Source: Rachycentron canadum (taxonomy: Eukaryota > Chordata > Actinopteri > Carangiformes > Rachycentridae). From it: a stretch of 64,000 nucleotides of DNA. The stretch lies in NCBI GenBank assembly GCA_038496675.1, contig CM076650.1:14880327-14944326 (forward strand). Direction: 5' to 3'. Position numbers and translations under genes: made by a program. Each line of letters opens with the position of its first letter. Position 1 is the first letter of the stretch. The notes under the pieces were generated by a model. That model was not told where the DNA came from, ran no database searches, and saw nothing but the letters and a program-made list of their open reading frames with translations. Below are positions 24,298-35,312 of the stretch, piece after piece.

Positions 24298-25082
24298 CTG
24301 TGGGGTCAAAGGTCATTGTGAAGTTCACTACAGTTTACTACATTAGATTTGTCAAATTTGGTGTCGAGGTGCCAGCAGTCTAGGTGATGTTGCAGTGTAC
24401 TAATGAATAAGAAATAAAGGTCTGGCTGCACATAACAATTGGTTTGATTTGTCTAGAAAGAAAGAGACCTGACTGGCACCTTAAGTTAGTCACTTTGTTA
24501 GTCTCAACTCTGCGAATGCAATGAGTCACTAAACAGTCGTCTGAGTTTCAGGTGATATGAGAGTGTAAATAGAGGTTTATTTATATTCAGTGCCTGGCTC
24601 AGCGTAGACAATAGCGAGAGACTTTAAAAGTCTGAAGAGTCATAGCAAACAGTTGTTTTTTTGAGTATCTGTGTGTTTTAATAATTTGAAATATTTGCCT
24701 CAATTTATATTATTGGCTAAAATGAACTCTGTGTAGCCCTGGTGCTTGGCAGGTGCAGTTTTATCATACTGATGCTGCCCCTGTCTCCCAGGTGATGAAC
24801 AAAGTTGATGAATCGACTGTAAGTGATAACTTCCAGCTCCAACAATCAGGAGTGACTAAGGCTATAGGATCCTAAGCACTGCACAAGTAAACTTTAGACT
24901 TGAGCAAGGGTTGTTTCTCAGAGATTGATCAACATGGAACCACTTGTGAGATTAAAGCTTCACAGTGAACAACGGAAAGACCATGTGTCCCACCACTGAA
25001 GATCTTTAATCCTCCAGTTAATAATGTGGAATCAATCAATCAAGTCTGCATTAGACATCAAAAATGCACATACATAGGTACG

Positions 25083-25083
<1 letters not shown>

Positions 25084-25131
<48 letters not shown>
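25084..25131. repeat. (CA)n microsatellite
   Basis: Pure CA tract followed by G-rich AGTGGGAGGGGGGAGG. Confidence 0.97.
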
Positions 25132-27221
25132 GTGGGAGGGGGGAGGCTGTGAGGTTGAAAGGAGGAGAAGTAGAGTGGAAACAGTGGAGCAATGATCAAA
25201 AACAAAAGCCTGACAGAAAGAGATAAGAGAGAGGCAAAGTCATGATACAGACGTTTGGAGAGTCTTCAGAAGTAAACAGGGTGGGGTGAAAGCCAGCAGA
25301 CTCAGCAATGGGAAATAACAGCGACTGGGGGGATAACAGGTAGAAGTTGAAGGAAAAACAGCTCCAGTCCCAAAAGTGAGACCAGGAGGAAACAGGGAAA
25401 GAGATGGTGAGGGAAGTTTGAGCAGGAAGACCAGCTTATGAGATGCTCGGGGATTTATGACATGCAAATGACTGCACTCGTGCTAAAAAATAAAAAAAAA
25501 TAAAGTCAGCGTCTGCCTTTTTAAGTTTGGGGTGCCTCAGAAGTAATTCAAGGGCAGATCCTCTGAATCAAACAGCAAACGCAAACTTTGAAATCATGAT
25601 GTTATCAATTATCAAGAAAAAGCCCTGTGCAATCTTCAGTATAATTTTATTCATTCAAACAGCAATTGGTTTTCCTCTCAGATATCGAGCTTATTCCCTC
25701 ATCTCCTCGACAACAATTATCTCGCTGACTTTATGGCTTACGGCAAATCTCTGCTGCCTTGTCAGCCCTTTCTCCAATCAATGATCGTTACAAATGTGAG
25801 GAGAGGAAGCCACTTCACAAGGTTGGAACGCATCTATGCCTTCACAGTGCACCTGATAAACTATCAACAAATCAAAAAAGGCTAAATTGTAAAAGAAGAA
25901 ACAATGATAGGCACCAACATTTTCTTGATGAGGGGAATCCAACCCTTCTCAAAATTAAAAGAGAGTAAGGAAAAGAGTAAGGAAAAATTAAAAAACTTTT
26001 TTTTTTTTTTTTTTTTATACAAGGGCAAAAATAATTACGATCTTGTTGTTTGTGATGAATAAATGTATATTTGCATGTGAAGAGAGTAGGAAGTGATTTA
26101 TATTAAATATTGTTGGAAAATGTTTTATAGAGCACCAGAGTATATGCATTAATAACTAAAGCATTAAAGATGTAATACCCTCAGAAACTTGAATTCACTC
26201 AGATCTTCTCTCATCTGGAACAGTTTAATCTAAGAGGAAATTTTAGCTCATACACGCATGTTATCGAAGAGCACCACACGTCTGACCCAGCAACAAACTG
26301 AGACTCAAGAAATTGTGTTCAAATCCTTTTGTAACGTGTGTTCAATTTTTACAGCAGCCTACACACCAGGAATGCAGCTATTGGTATTGCACAGCTACAG
26401 AATAAGGGTCCTTTCAATCCAGGATTGGGAGATTAGAAATTATCATCTCTACAAAATCACCCCTGGTGTTGTCACAGTCTCAATAAACTTGAATTTCGAT
26501 TATCAAGCAATGGCGTTCCTTTTGGCAGTTTCTGTTCCACGTCACAGATTTGTCATCACAACCCTTTAATTATAGCTTTGCATCAGATGTTTTATGGCCG
26601 CAAATGATCAAAAATGTCAAAAGAATTTCTTTTAGAAATCTTGCCACAATGTCTATTTGCATGCATGTGTATTTCTATGTATGTGTGCAGCGTTAAGATG
26701 GGTGACATGTACAAACACACAGCAGTGCAGACTACATTCGCTGTGTTTAAGTGTGTTAATTATTGATACTGTGGTTCATATACTTGTCTTCACCACCATT
26801 TCTCCAATACCGTCAGTCTGCCTCATGGGAAACACAACCCCAATGTCATCCCACTAAAGCAATGCAAATAAATGCCTCTACTATAGGCTAGCCTCAGTGA
26901 TTGTTTTAAATGTTTTGACTGGTGTCAGGGCATTCATGGATGCAAGTACAGAGAGAGAAGGTTATAAGTTGCAGCAGAAGACAAACTAATTGTCTTCATA
27001 CATACATTCACACAGAGAAGGCTGTCTGCTGTATTTACAGTATCTGGGTCTTCTTTTATGCGCCCATCTTCCAAAGCAGCGAGAGGCAATCAGCCGTAAG
27101 GCTGGCGTGACTGATCGTCTCTTATGTTGCTGTCCATGTCGCTCACAATGATGTGCATCCTTAAGGCTCGCACTGGCACCAGCACAAACAAAAGACCCAC
27201 TCACTATCTCATTGGCACGCA

Positions 27222-27335
27222 CTCATACACACACAGTTACACACACAATTACACACACACACACACACACGCACTCGTACACACACAGTTACACACACAC
27301 AATTACACACAATTACACACACACACACACACATT
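27222..27335. repeat. CA array with interspersed AGTTACAC/AATTACAC units
   Basis: ACACACAGTTACACACACAA and similar units recur five times in about 110 nt, giving a minisatellite built on a CA microsatellite. Confidence 0.9.
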
Positions 27336-27469
27336 TAAAGATACTGATGTTTACACACCCATATGCACAGACTTGTTCACACACAACCGCGCAAGTGACC
27401 ATTATTGCAGTATTCATTACATTACATGTCAACTATCAGTCCAACAAGTGGTGCTACACAGCTGATGTC

Positions 27470-27547
27470 TGTGTGCGTGTGTGAGTGTGTGTGTGTGTGG
27501 GAGAGAGAAAGAGAGAGCGGGAGAGCAAGAGCGAGAGAGAGAGAGAA
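27470..27547. repeat. Compound (GT)n(GA)n tract
   Basis: GT repeat passing directly into GA-rich sequence, about 225 nt downstream of the proposed plppr leader donor. Confidence 0.95.
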
Positions 27548-27634
27548 TATCCTGAATTCCTGCTGTGCACCTCGGGTTCAACAATGTGGGTCATCGAGAT
27601 GCACAATAGAGAAGATGAGCAATCACATGCTTTT

Positions 27635-27637
<3 letters not shown>

Positions 27638-27698
<61 letters not shown>

Positions 27699-27699
27699 A
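27638..27699. repeat. Compound (CT)n(CA)n tract
   Basis: About 17 CT units joined to 13 CA units, 72 nt downstream of the proposed plppr leader donor; a mirror image in base type of the tract at 27470-27547. Confidence 0.95.
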
Positions 27700-27771
27700 T
27701 TCAGGAACAATCTGTTTCCAAATAGAGGCATAGGAAAAATCAGGGCAGTAACTGGCTTGAAAAACTCTTAC

Positions 27772-27990
27772 CTTAATTCTTTGTATGTTGCACGCAGTGC
27801 TGTTGCACAGTGACCACTGCTTCCTCCGAGCCTCCGTCTTTAGGAGGATTTGCTCCTGCAGCGGACTCCCATTCTGTGGTTTCGTTGTGGTCTTAGCTCC
27901 GCTTCTTTCTCTTTTCCCCTTATCGCGTCTTTCAAAGCAAAACCACCTCTCACTTCTGCCGCTCTGCTACTGAGAAGCCAGCGGCATTGA
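27772..27990 (-). promoter_or_regulatory. plppr2: Probable non-coding first exon and start region of the plppr gene
   Basis: On the minus strand the sequence ends GAATTAAG|GTAAGAG, an excellent donor 3.5 kb upstream of the coding exon. The frame that joins it is open for about 60 codons but has no ATG, so translation would start at the first codon of the next exon. One ATG in another frame begins a 10-codon upstream ORF (27840-27872). The 5' border is a guess: the region up to about 28100 has some GC-rich sequence and a weak TATA-like GATATAGA near 28055. Transcript data are needed to confirm it. Confidence 0.42.
27840..27872 (-). other. Short upstream ORF in the putative plppr leader
   Basis: A ten-codon ORF, MGVRCRSKSS then TAA, lies wholly inside the proposed leader exon and ends 68 nt before the donor. 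If transcribed it could lower initiation at the main ATG. It matters only if the leader exon is real. Confidence 0.3.
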
Positions 27991-28213
27991 GTGTGAATAG
28001 AAAGAGATAGAGAGCTTGCCCAATGCCAGGCACCCAGCCTCCAGCCAGCCTAGTCTATATCTGTCTGCACTCTGCCGCTAGGTTGGTAAGCTAAATATGA
28101 TGATCTTCAACAGCACTTCAAGGCTAATTAGTCAAGTGAAGGGATCCACTGGCTCGGAGAGTGAGGCTGTTCAGCACAGTTGCTGGTGGATACAAGGAGA
28201 GGAAGAGAGAGGG

Positions 28214-28268
28214 AGTGTGTGTGTGTGTGTATGTGTGTTTGTGTGTGTGTGAGAGAGAGAGAGAGAGG
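28214..28268. repeat. Compound (GT)n(GA)n tract
   Basis: GT repeat followed by a GA run, upstream of the inferred plppr start. Confidence 0.95.
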
Positions 28269-28429
28269 CTATCTTTACGCCTGTGTGAGAGAGAAAAAAG
28301 AAAGAAAGGCAAAGAGGAGGAGGAGGAGGAAAAAACAGAGATTAGGAAGAGGGAATAAGAGAATGAGGCAGCGAGAGCAGAGACTGAAAGCAGAAAAGAG
28401 CCAGCATGTGTATGAGAGAGAGAAAGAAG

Positions 28430-28431
28430 GG

Positions 28432-28463
<32 letters not shown>

Positions 28464-28470
28464 TGTAGAG
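28430..28470. repeat. (GA)n tract
   Basis: Nearly pure GA in a 250-nt purine-rich region (28250-28500). Confidence 0.95.
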
Positions 28471-29282
28471 AGAGTAAGAAAGGGAGAGGGAAGGAGGGAC
28501 TGTATGTGTGTCAGAGGCTGAGGCAACACAGTGGCTAAAATGGTAGACACTGTGCACTTTAGTACCCCAGGAAACCTTTGATAGTAGCAAACACCATGGG
28601 CTCTGTCAGTGTAAGTGCACAGGTGTGTGTTTTTGCTGTACTGTGTATGTGTCTGAGTGTGTATATATGTGTGTGTTTAATGATAGGAAAATGGAAAGTC
28701 AGAGCAGGACAAAAAAGGTATGAGTAATCTGAAGTTATAGTGTCTGTGTTTTTGTGTGTCTGTGTCTGTGAGCAGTGTGTTTCTGTACTCAACTTGAATG
28801 ATAATGTGAACTCGAGTGAGTAGGGTTCACAACTTTAGGCAGTAGGGTTAATGATGCGCTGTCAAGTGGAAAAGTGGGACGCATCCCGCATGTGGCCCTA
28901 TGTGGGTCAGGGGCCCTCAGGTGCACCATCAGCTTCGGCTGTTTTATGTGTGCGTGTGTTTGTGTGCATGGGTGTACACTTTCATAATGACAAGGACTTT
29001 CCTTTATCAAATTCTCTGCCTCCCCCTGGGTTAAAACACTGATAGTGTGTGTTTTTCTGCATGTGTATACGTGTATATGTTAATGTTTGTTGGTACATGT
29101 TTAGACAAGCTGCAATGGCACCAGTCAATTGCTGGACACAGGGAAATTTCCCAAAGGCATTTCTGCACAGGTCTGTATTTGGTATGATTCATCTTTGTCT
29201 TTGCGCTTGCACTGTGTGTGTAAACATTATTCAAATTTAAAGTTATATTTGAAATATGCTTATTTATTTTCTTTTCAAAGGT

Positions 29283-29520
29283 TAGATGAGAAGTTTCGTA
29301 CCATTTACATGTCAGTAAATACGAAGCTGCAGCCAAAAGCTGTTAAGCTTAGTTTAGCACAAAACCTGGAAACACAGGGAAACAGCAGGCTCATCTCTGT
29401 CCAGAATGTAGCTACCAAACACATCTGAAGCTGACTAATTCCCAGGTTAGGTGCGTCTTATTTTATTCATACTTCAGTGCTTAGCTGGGCACAGCTGGTT
29501 GACAAGTTCGACATAAAATC
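29283..29520 (+). mobile_element. Teleost interspersed repeat, GATGAGAAG...GGAAACAG family, plus copy
   Basis: Contains, in order, AGATGAGAAGTTTCGTACCA, GAAGCTGCAGCC, GTTAAGCTTAGTTTAGCA, CCTGGAAACACAGGGAAACA, CTCTGTCC and GCTGACTAATT. This is the order of a very common teleost repeat, with about one base in five changed. The right border is blurred. Confidence 0.7.
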
Positions 29521-29564
29521 CTCCATGTAACACTGACATTTTGTCTCTCCTCTGGCTTTGGTAC

Positions 29565-29670
29565 AGATCAAACAGACGATATATAACATGTTCATTACTG
29601 AGCTTTCAGATTGCTGGTAGAGGTGGACTTTTTTTTTTACTTGTACAGAGTTGGGTTAGCTGGTTATCAT
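29565..29670 (-). mobile_element. Second copy of the same teleost repeat, minus orientation
   Basis: ATATATAACATGTTCATTAC, TGAGCTTTCAGATTGCTGGT and ACAGAGTTGGGTTAGCTG correspond to the reverse complement of the family middle (TAATTAACACGTTATAT, CAGCACCTCTAAAGCTCA, CTAGCCTGGCTCTGT). It faces the plus copy 45 nt away. Confidence 0.6.
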
Positions 29671-29689
29671 GGTCATGGCAGGTGGCCAC

Positions 29690-29850
29690 TCTCCCCAAAT
29701 CTGGTTCAACTCAAGGTTTCTGCCTCCTGAAAGGATATTTTTTATATTATATTAATATTATATATATTTATATTTATATTATATTCCTTATTCTCTTTCT
29801 CTGTCGCCAAGGGCTTGCTCATGGTGGGAACCATTGGGTCTCTGTAAATA
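29690..29850 (+). mobile_element. Teleost repeat fragment with TGCTCATGGTGGGAACCATT
   Basis: GGTTTCTGCCTCCTGAAAGG, then an expanded AT-rich insert, then CTGTCGCCAAGGGCTTGCTC and GTTGGG-like TTGGGTCTCTGTAAATAAT. This arrangement is a frequent 3' part of teleost retroposed repeats. The AT-rich expansion at 29735-29785 interrupts it. Confidence 0.6.
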
Positions 29851-29852
29851 AT

Positions 29853-29890
29853 GTCAACTATAGACTAAATAAATATAGTCTATAGTTGAC
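29853..29890. repeat. Perfect 15-bp inverted repeat with 8-nt loop
   Basis: Arms GTCAACTATAGACTA (29853-29867) and its exact complement (29876-29890) flank AATAAATA. It sits directly after the repeat fragment that ends in TCTCTGTAAATAAT, in the place where that family has internal sequence, so it may be part of a rearranged element. Confidence 0.8.
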
Positions 29891-30799
29891 CATGCATAAG
29901 TAAGATAAATCCTCTCATGTAAACTATGACAAGAAAACATGTAAGCCAAATTTTAGGAATCATTATCATCTCCTCTCATACGATCCCCAAAAATGTATAT
30001 CAAATTATCAGGGGTCATGATAACTCCCGTCCCACTGCAATCCAGTTTGAGTGGGACAATTATGGGAAAGTGTAGTAGAGAAGAGAAATTAAATCTCAGT
30101 AGAATAATGAGGACAAGGGGTACAGCATCACCCTACACAACACAAATTTCCAAATACATCTTTGAAGCTAAATGTATGAGAAAGAGCATTATCAAAGCTG
30201 CCCATCTTCTTGCTGCACTCAAACAAATCACTCACATCTAGAGAGGGACTATGAACTACTCACCATAAAATGTCTGTTTTTTTCTGAGAAAGATGGAAAT
30301 CACATGGTGTCACAGATGTCATAGTTCCCATGAGTAAAATGATGAGTGAATGTGCATATGCAGAAATACAGAAACACTCTTTCACTTTATAAGCACATAT
30401 ACAATGTTGATGAAACAAGTGGCACTTAAAAATGGCCTTGCTCACAAACCATTCAATTCTCATGTCTGAATGACACCCCTTTGACAAGCTTTGACAAGTA
30501 AACACACCTGATGTAACTAGTCTGCCAATGTTGTCTGAGACAACAAAAAGTTTTGATTGTGGATGAGGACAACATAAAAGAAAAGAAGCACAAGCAGCAA
30601 AACTCAGTTCATGTCATTAAATGACATGAAATTCTGATCAAATGCTCAAACATCTAATGAGAAAGCTGTACAGTATATTAAGCAAATTAGGAATTATATT
30701 GACTTCCTCTATTGCTTTTTCTTTATATAACCATCATCATTATTACCCCTTGATTACACTCATAAGAGTCATGTTTCTTTGTATCGATGATTTAAAGGA

Positions 30800-30800
<1 letters not shown>

Positions 30801-30846
<46 letters not shown>

Positions 30847-30869
30847 CATCTATCTATCTATCTATCTAT
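30801..30869. repeat. (TCTA)n microsatellite
   Basis: Seventeen TCTA units with a single TCCA variant. Confidence 0.97.
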
Positions 30870-31928
30870 AAATAGGGTGGGATCATAGTTGTTGTCTTCA
30901 CCAGTATTACACTAAACTTCTCTTGGTTTGGGTTCCTTCAGTATCAGTGGTTATTTGCTGCTTGTCATTCCCCTTCTCTCTGTTCCTCTTAACTGTCCTC
31001 TCAAATAATAAAGGCATAGCCCCCATTGCTTAAAATTGGTAGAAACAACAAATAGAGCAGTTTCACTTAAAAAAGAAAATTTAAATTTTCTCTAAAGATA
31101 CAGATGTCAAATGACTAAAATTCTTCATCTGGTTGAAAGTTATAGTTGAAAACCATGATGTAATGTTCTGTATAATCCTAAAAATTTGTCTTAAAACTGA
31201 ATAAAAGTAAATTTTGAGTTTTTGGCAGGCAACCAAAAGACCAACACATGGGCACAGAGGATATGATGTCATTGGCAGGCAACCAAATGAAACAGACGTT
31301 ACCATAATTAAAATCACAGATTTATCTCGTTTTGAGAATTGATGGAAATATTTGGGATAATGTAAGTGCACAACCTACACATATATATAACAAAGATGTC
31401 ATCATTTGTAGACATTTTAATGTGGGACTTTAAAACCCATAAAAACTGAAGATTTTCCACAGATGATGGCTTTTATGTAAAAAGATTTTAATAAAGCAAG
31501 AGCACCTAGTGGCTGCAAGGACAAGGAAACAACTGCACTATACATCAGTGGCTGCATTAATATCTGTCTTTTACCTTCTCCTAAAGGACTTCTTCATCAT
31601 CCACCCATCACTTTAACTCGTACTCTGCTGGTGTGCACTTTTCTGTAAAATATCCTTTGTGACTTTGTTGATGTCTTTAGATATACCTGTCTGGTCTTAT
31701 ATAGAGTGATGTGTGTGATAAAATAACACATTAGAATGTAAAATGTAAAGAGTTGTCAAAGTCAAGGGCAAAACAGGGAAGAGACAGACACTGTGGGACT
31801 CTGTAAATACAAGTACACAGGGGTACATAGGGGTGGGCGTGTGTAGCCTACAAACTGACACACAAACACAACCATGTCTTTGCGCGCACACTTATATTCA
31901 GTACACCTGTATCTTCTCTTGAATTTAA

Positions 31929-31969
31929 GATAAGATGAGATGAGATGAGATAAGATAAGATAAGATAAA
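31929..31969. repeat. GATAA/GATGA pentanucleotide repeat
   Basis: Eight tandem five-base units alternating between GATAA and GATGA forms. Confidence 0.9.
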
Positions 31970-34779
31970 CCAGATCTGTGATTTTAGTCATGGTAATGGT
32001 CGGTTTCATTTGGTTAGCTGTCAGTGATGGCAGCATACACTTCCTGCTGAAGAGCAGAGCAGATTTTTTAAGTGAAACCCACCTGAAAAAGAAAACAAAC
32101 TACATTGATCACAATCTGGGGTTTTGTTGAATCATTCTTGTCTTGAAATAGGGATTCAGAATTGTCACTTTCAGTTATATAGCACCAGCCCTTCCTTCAG
32201 GTGGCCAACATCAATATATTTTGTTGACATGCATCTTTCTAGTTAATGTTTACAGTGTTACCTATCTCTAAATAAAATTTTAATTTAAAAACTCATACTA
32301 AATCCATTGATCTCATGTCTGTTTTACATGTGTTGATTGCACTGGACCACTAACACACAGTGGGGCTCTTTCTACAGGACACTACCCTAGCACATATAAG
32401 CACACACACAATCAAACAAAGAGCAGCGTTAGAAGGTGCTGGCACTTGTATGCATGAACACACAAAAGCACATGAACTCTGTATTGTTAAAGAAATGTTG
32501 CTACACTAACAAAACCTCTGCTCAAAAATACACTCACACAAAAGAAAGAGAGACTACTTTTTATGTTACTAAGGGAAAGCCACGCAATATGAGCACGTGT
32601 GCTCCTACTATCTGGCTGTTCATGTGAAGACTTTCTCTTGTCTTGGGGAATAAGAAGTAGGCCGAGTCAGTGGATGTGCTCATTTCATACACTATCACTG
32701 TGGATCACAGCCAAGGACTGTCTTGCTTCAAATTACCATGCTAGGGAATTTCAGCTATAAAGAATTAATCAGATTTTTACCAAAATGGGATTATAAAAAA
32801 GATCTAGCAAAGGTCATCTAAACCGTAAATTATGAGGCTAAAACACTGACCATCACTAAAGATGTTGTTATGCTAGTCCTTCAGGCGTTCATACCCTAAA
32901 TTTGGTCAAATTGAAAAAGCAATTAATCAGAAAAGTCGGGAGTATATTGTAGTATAAATGAAATATGAGTATACTATAATGAAATGTACATAAAAATAAC
33001 TTGGCCCAGTTTTATTTCATGGACCTAGAGTGGCTGAATGGTGCCATTGATCTGCCCTTGCTGTCACTCATGAACAACATTTTTTAAATTTCCCACTCCA
33101 AGGTCAGCCATGGTATTATGAGGCATAAGGTACAATGGTCATTTTCAATAAGAATTACTCTTTTCTAATAGTTTCTAATAGGCAAATTCTAATCATGGGC
33201 CCAGTTATGAGCAAGACATCATGTTCCCAATGAAGCACATCTGAATGAAGATTTCTGTTTGTGGACTGAGAAAATGTCATCTGACTCACAAGAGTAAATG
33301 GTATAACATAAGGTGGAAATAAAACAGCAGTAACCAAAGCCTCTGAAGAAAGCAGATAAAGAAACAGATAAAATGAATCCCGGCATACAAATTAATGTGG
33401 CGTGTGCTGATAGTGTATTTGAAGGAGCTAGGTTTTTCTTTTGCACTAGCAGCACTGACTGCTGTTTACTTAGCAATCAATGGCTTCAGTCATAACTGTG
33501 TTTATAAGACAAGACAAAGCTATTGATGAATAATGGAGTTAAATTTGTAAGAATTTTGTAAGTAGCTGTTGCGAACATTAGCTATATAGCAATAACAAAA
33601 CTCACAAATAGCTCCTTTAAGTTCACCTACTATTTCAAATTAAAACAATAAATGAAAACCCTTGACTATATATGTGACTATATGTCACACTCACCCTGAA
33701 AGGTAGCACTGGTTTGCTCTTTTGCAGAGGAGAGCAGCAGCAGCCAACTTTACAGTGGCTGCAATGGATTCCCACAGTGATCCTGTTTTATATTGAAAAA
33801 AAATAATCAAAAGACATTCAAAGGAAAGGAAAGGACATTTTTACACCCCATCCACTTCTCCTATGTTCATGAACGTCATCCTGAGACTTTTCATGGAAAT
33901 ACAAAATACACAGACTTTAACATAGTTACATCATCTTATTTCAGCTTTAAGGAGCCACAATCAACAACTAATATTCCTGTAGCCACTAAAATCTGGAAAC
34001 CATTATACATTATTCTATAGTTTAACTGTCCCCTAAAGTGTAAGTCATTATTTTTTAGATTTCATACTATGTAAATTCCCTTTTTCCCTTGAAAATAAAA
34101 TGGATATTGAACTAGCGGCTCTCAGTGTTTTAGCTGTTACTTTAGAATTGCAGAATCCACCTCTAAATACAGAACAGAGCAATCCCTAAAGGGGCTATAT
34201 TATTAAAAATGTAAGGCAATATTCCCTTTTCATTTTAAAAGGCAGGGTTAGTAATCCCTTAGTTGAGGTGAAAGAAATTTTACTTTTGAGGCACCTATTT
34301 CATATAGAGAAATGCTTTATATTATGGCTGTATGTTCCAATTTTACCAATGACCTGGTTATTGAGCTACTTTCATTCATGTGACAGGACCTTTTTGTCTG
34401 ATTTCATTAAACTCACTTTTAAAAACAGATTTGAACATGTGCGAGAAACAGACTAGATGATGAAGACTGATGTTTTAGATTGATAATAAGGAAGAAAAAT
34501 GAATGATATTACATTATTAGACCTTAATCAGTCATGTGTTAAAGATAATCAAATCACCTTTTCTGAAACTTGAGTACATTATGTTGTCACTTCAAGGAAG
34601 TGTTAAAGTGGAAATAGACCAGAAAAGTTTTTTTTTTTTTAACAGCTTTAAAACTAAATATTACAGCATGTTTTTTTGTTCTTCCTCTATGAAACTGGTC
34701 TCAATCAAATGAAAGAAGAAAGCATCTCAACCTGTTGCTGCTGAGGGAAGCTGTTTATCTGCTGTGCACTCACTCAGAG

Positions 34780-35312
34780 CCACAACAGGAAACGTGAGGC
34801 TGCTGCTGCCGCTGCTGCCTGGAGGGCTGGCCTCGCGGTAATGACTGGAGTCAGGTAACCACCGGACAAACCGACTCTTTCCCTCCTCACTGACGGGCCC
34901 CGACACGAAGGGAGGCGGCGACGGCGGCTTCCCCGGGACGGTTTCACTTGGTTTTCCTTCCCTGACCGAGGCTGCGACTCTCTCCCTCTGAAAGAGTCTG
35001 TGAAAGTTTGGCAAATTTAACGACGCGTCGACCCGCGTCCATGTGACGGAGCTCGGTGTTCGGGAGCCCGCCGAGCGCAGAGGAGCTCAGGTGTTCAACT
35101 GCACGAGGAGGAAGTGTTTTCATTTTCTTGTCCACATCTCAAAGCTTGAAACAGGAGCTCCCCCACACACACTTTTTTTTTCTTTTTTTTTTTTTTCGCC
35201 TTTTTATTTTTTGGTCGTGTGTCCAGCAGCGTATCTCCTCTATTTTCCTCTTGGTTTCGTTTTCTTTCTTTAGTTTATTGGACTTTGAAGCTCAGGGGGT
35301 CGAGTGTGAACA
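34780..35312 (+). promoter_or_regulatory. palm3: palm3 CpG-rich promoter and non-coding leader exon
   Basis: This is the most CpG-dense stretch on this side of the window (about 34800-35110), which fits a vertebrate promoter. It runs into a pyrimidine-rich segment and a good donor, GAACAG|GTAATT, at 35312/35313. From 35047 to that donor there is no ATG, as expected for a 5' leader. Spliced to 51951 it places TGA in frame just upstream of the palm3 ATG. An ATGTGA start-stop lies at 35041 if transcription begins earlier. The exact start site is not visible. Confidence 0.6.

Larger units (their letters stand above)
24298..27771 (-). other. Putative plppr intron 1
   Basis: Sequence between the proposed leader exon and the first coding exon. 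It contains a (CA)n tract, a poly-T run at about 25999-26017, a homeodomain-site-rich stretch at 25540-25800, a CA array with interspersed ACACACAGTTACAC units, and two compound microsatellites near the leader. No extra coding exon was recognised. Confidence 0.4.
29891..34779. other. Intergenic sequence between plppr and palm3
   Basis: AT-rich. It contains the TCTA and GATAA arrays and a duplicated TTGGCAGGCAACCAAA word (31223 and 31273). No exon or RNA gene recognised. Confidence 0.5.

Noticed and set aside
28180..28590. Overlapping frames rich in Arg-Glu or Ser-Leu on both strands
   Set aside because: They come from GA repeats near the inferred plppr start.
30801..30869. Regular repeats considered as a CRISPR-like array
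   Set aside because: It is a four-base microsatellite without spacers, in a vertebrate genome.
34727..35014. 95-codon minus-strand frame in the CpG-rich promoter
   Set aside because: GC-rich DNA favours long frames. No protein family or good donor was seen, and the plus-strand leader explains the region better. A divergent transcript cannot be excluded.
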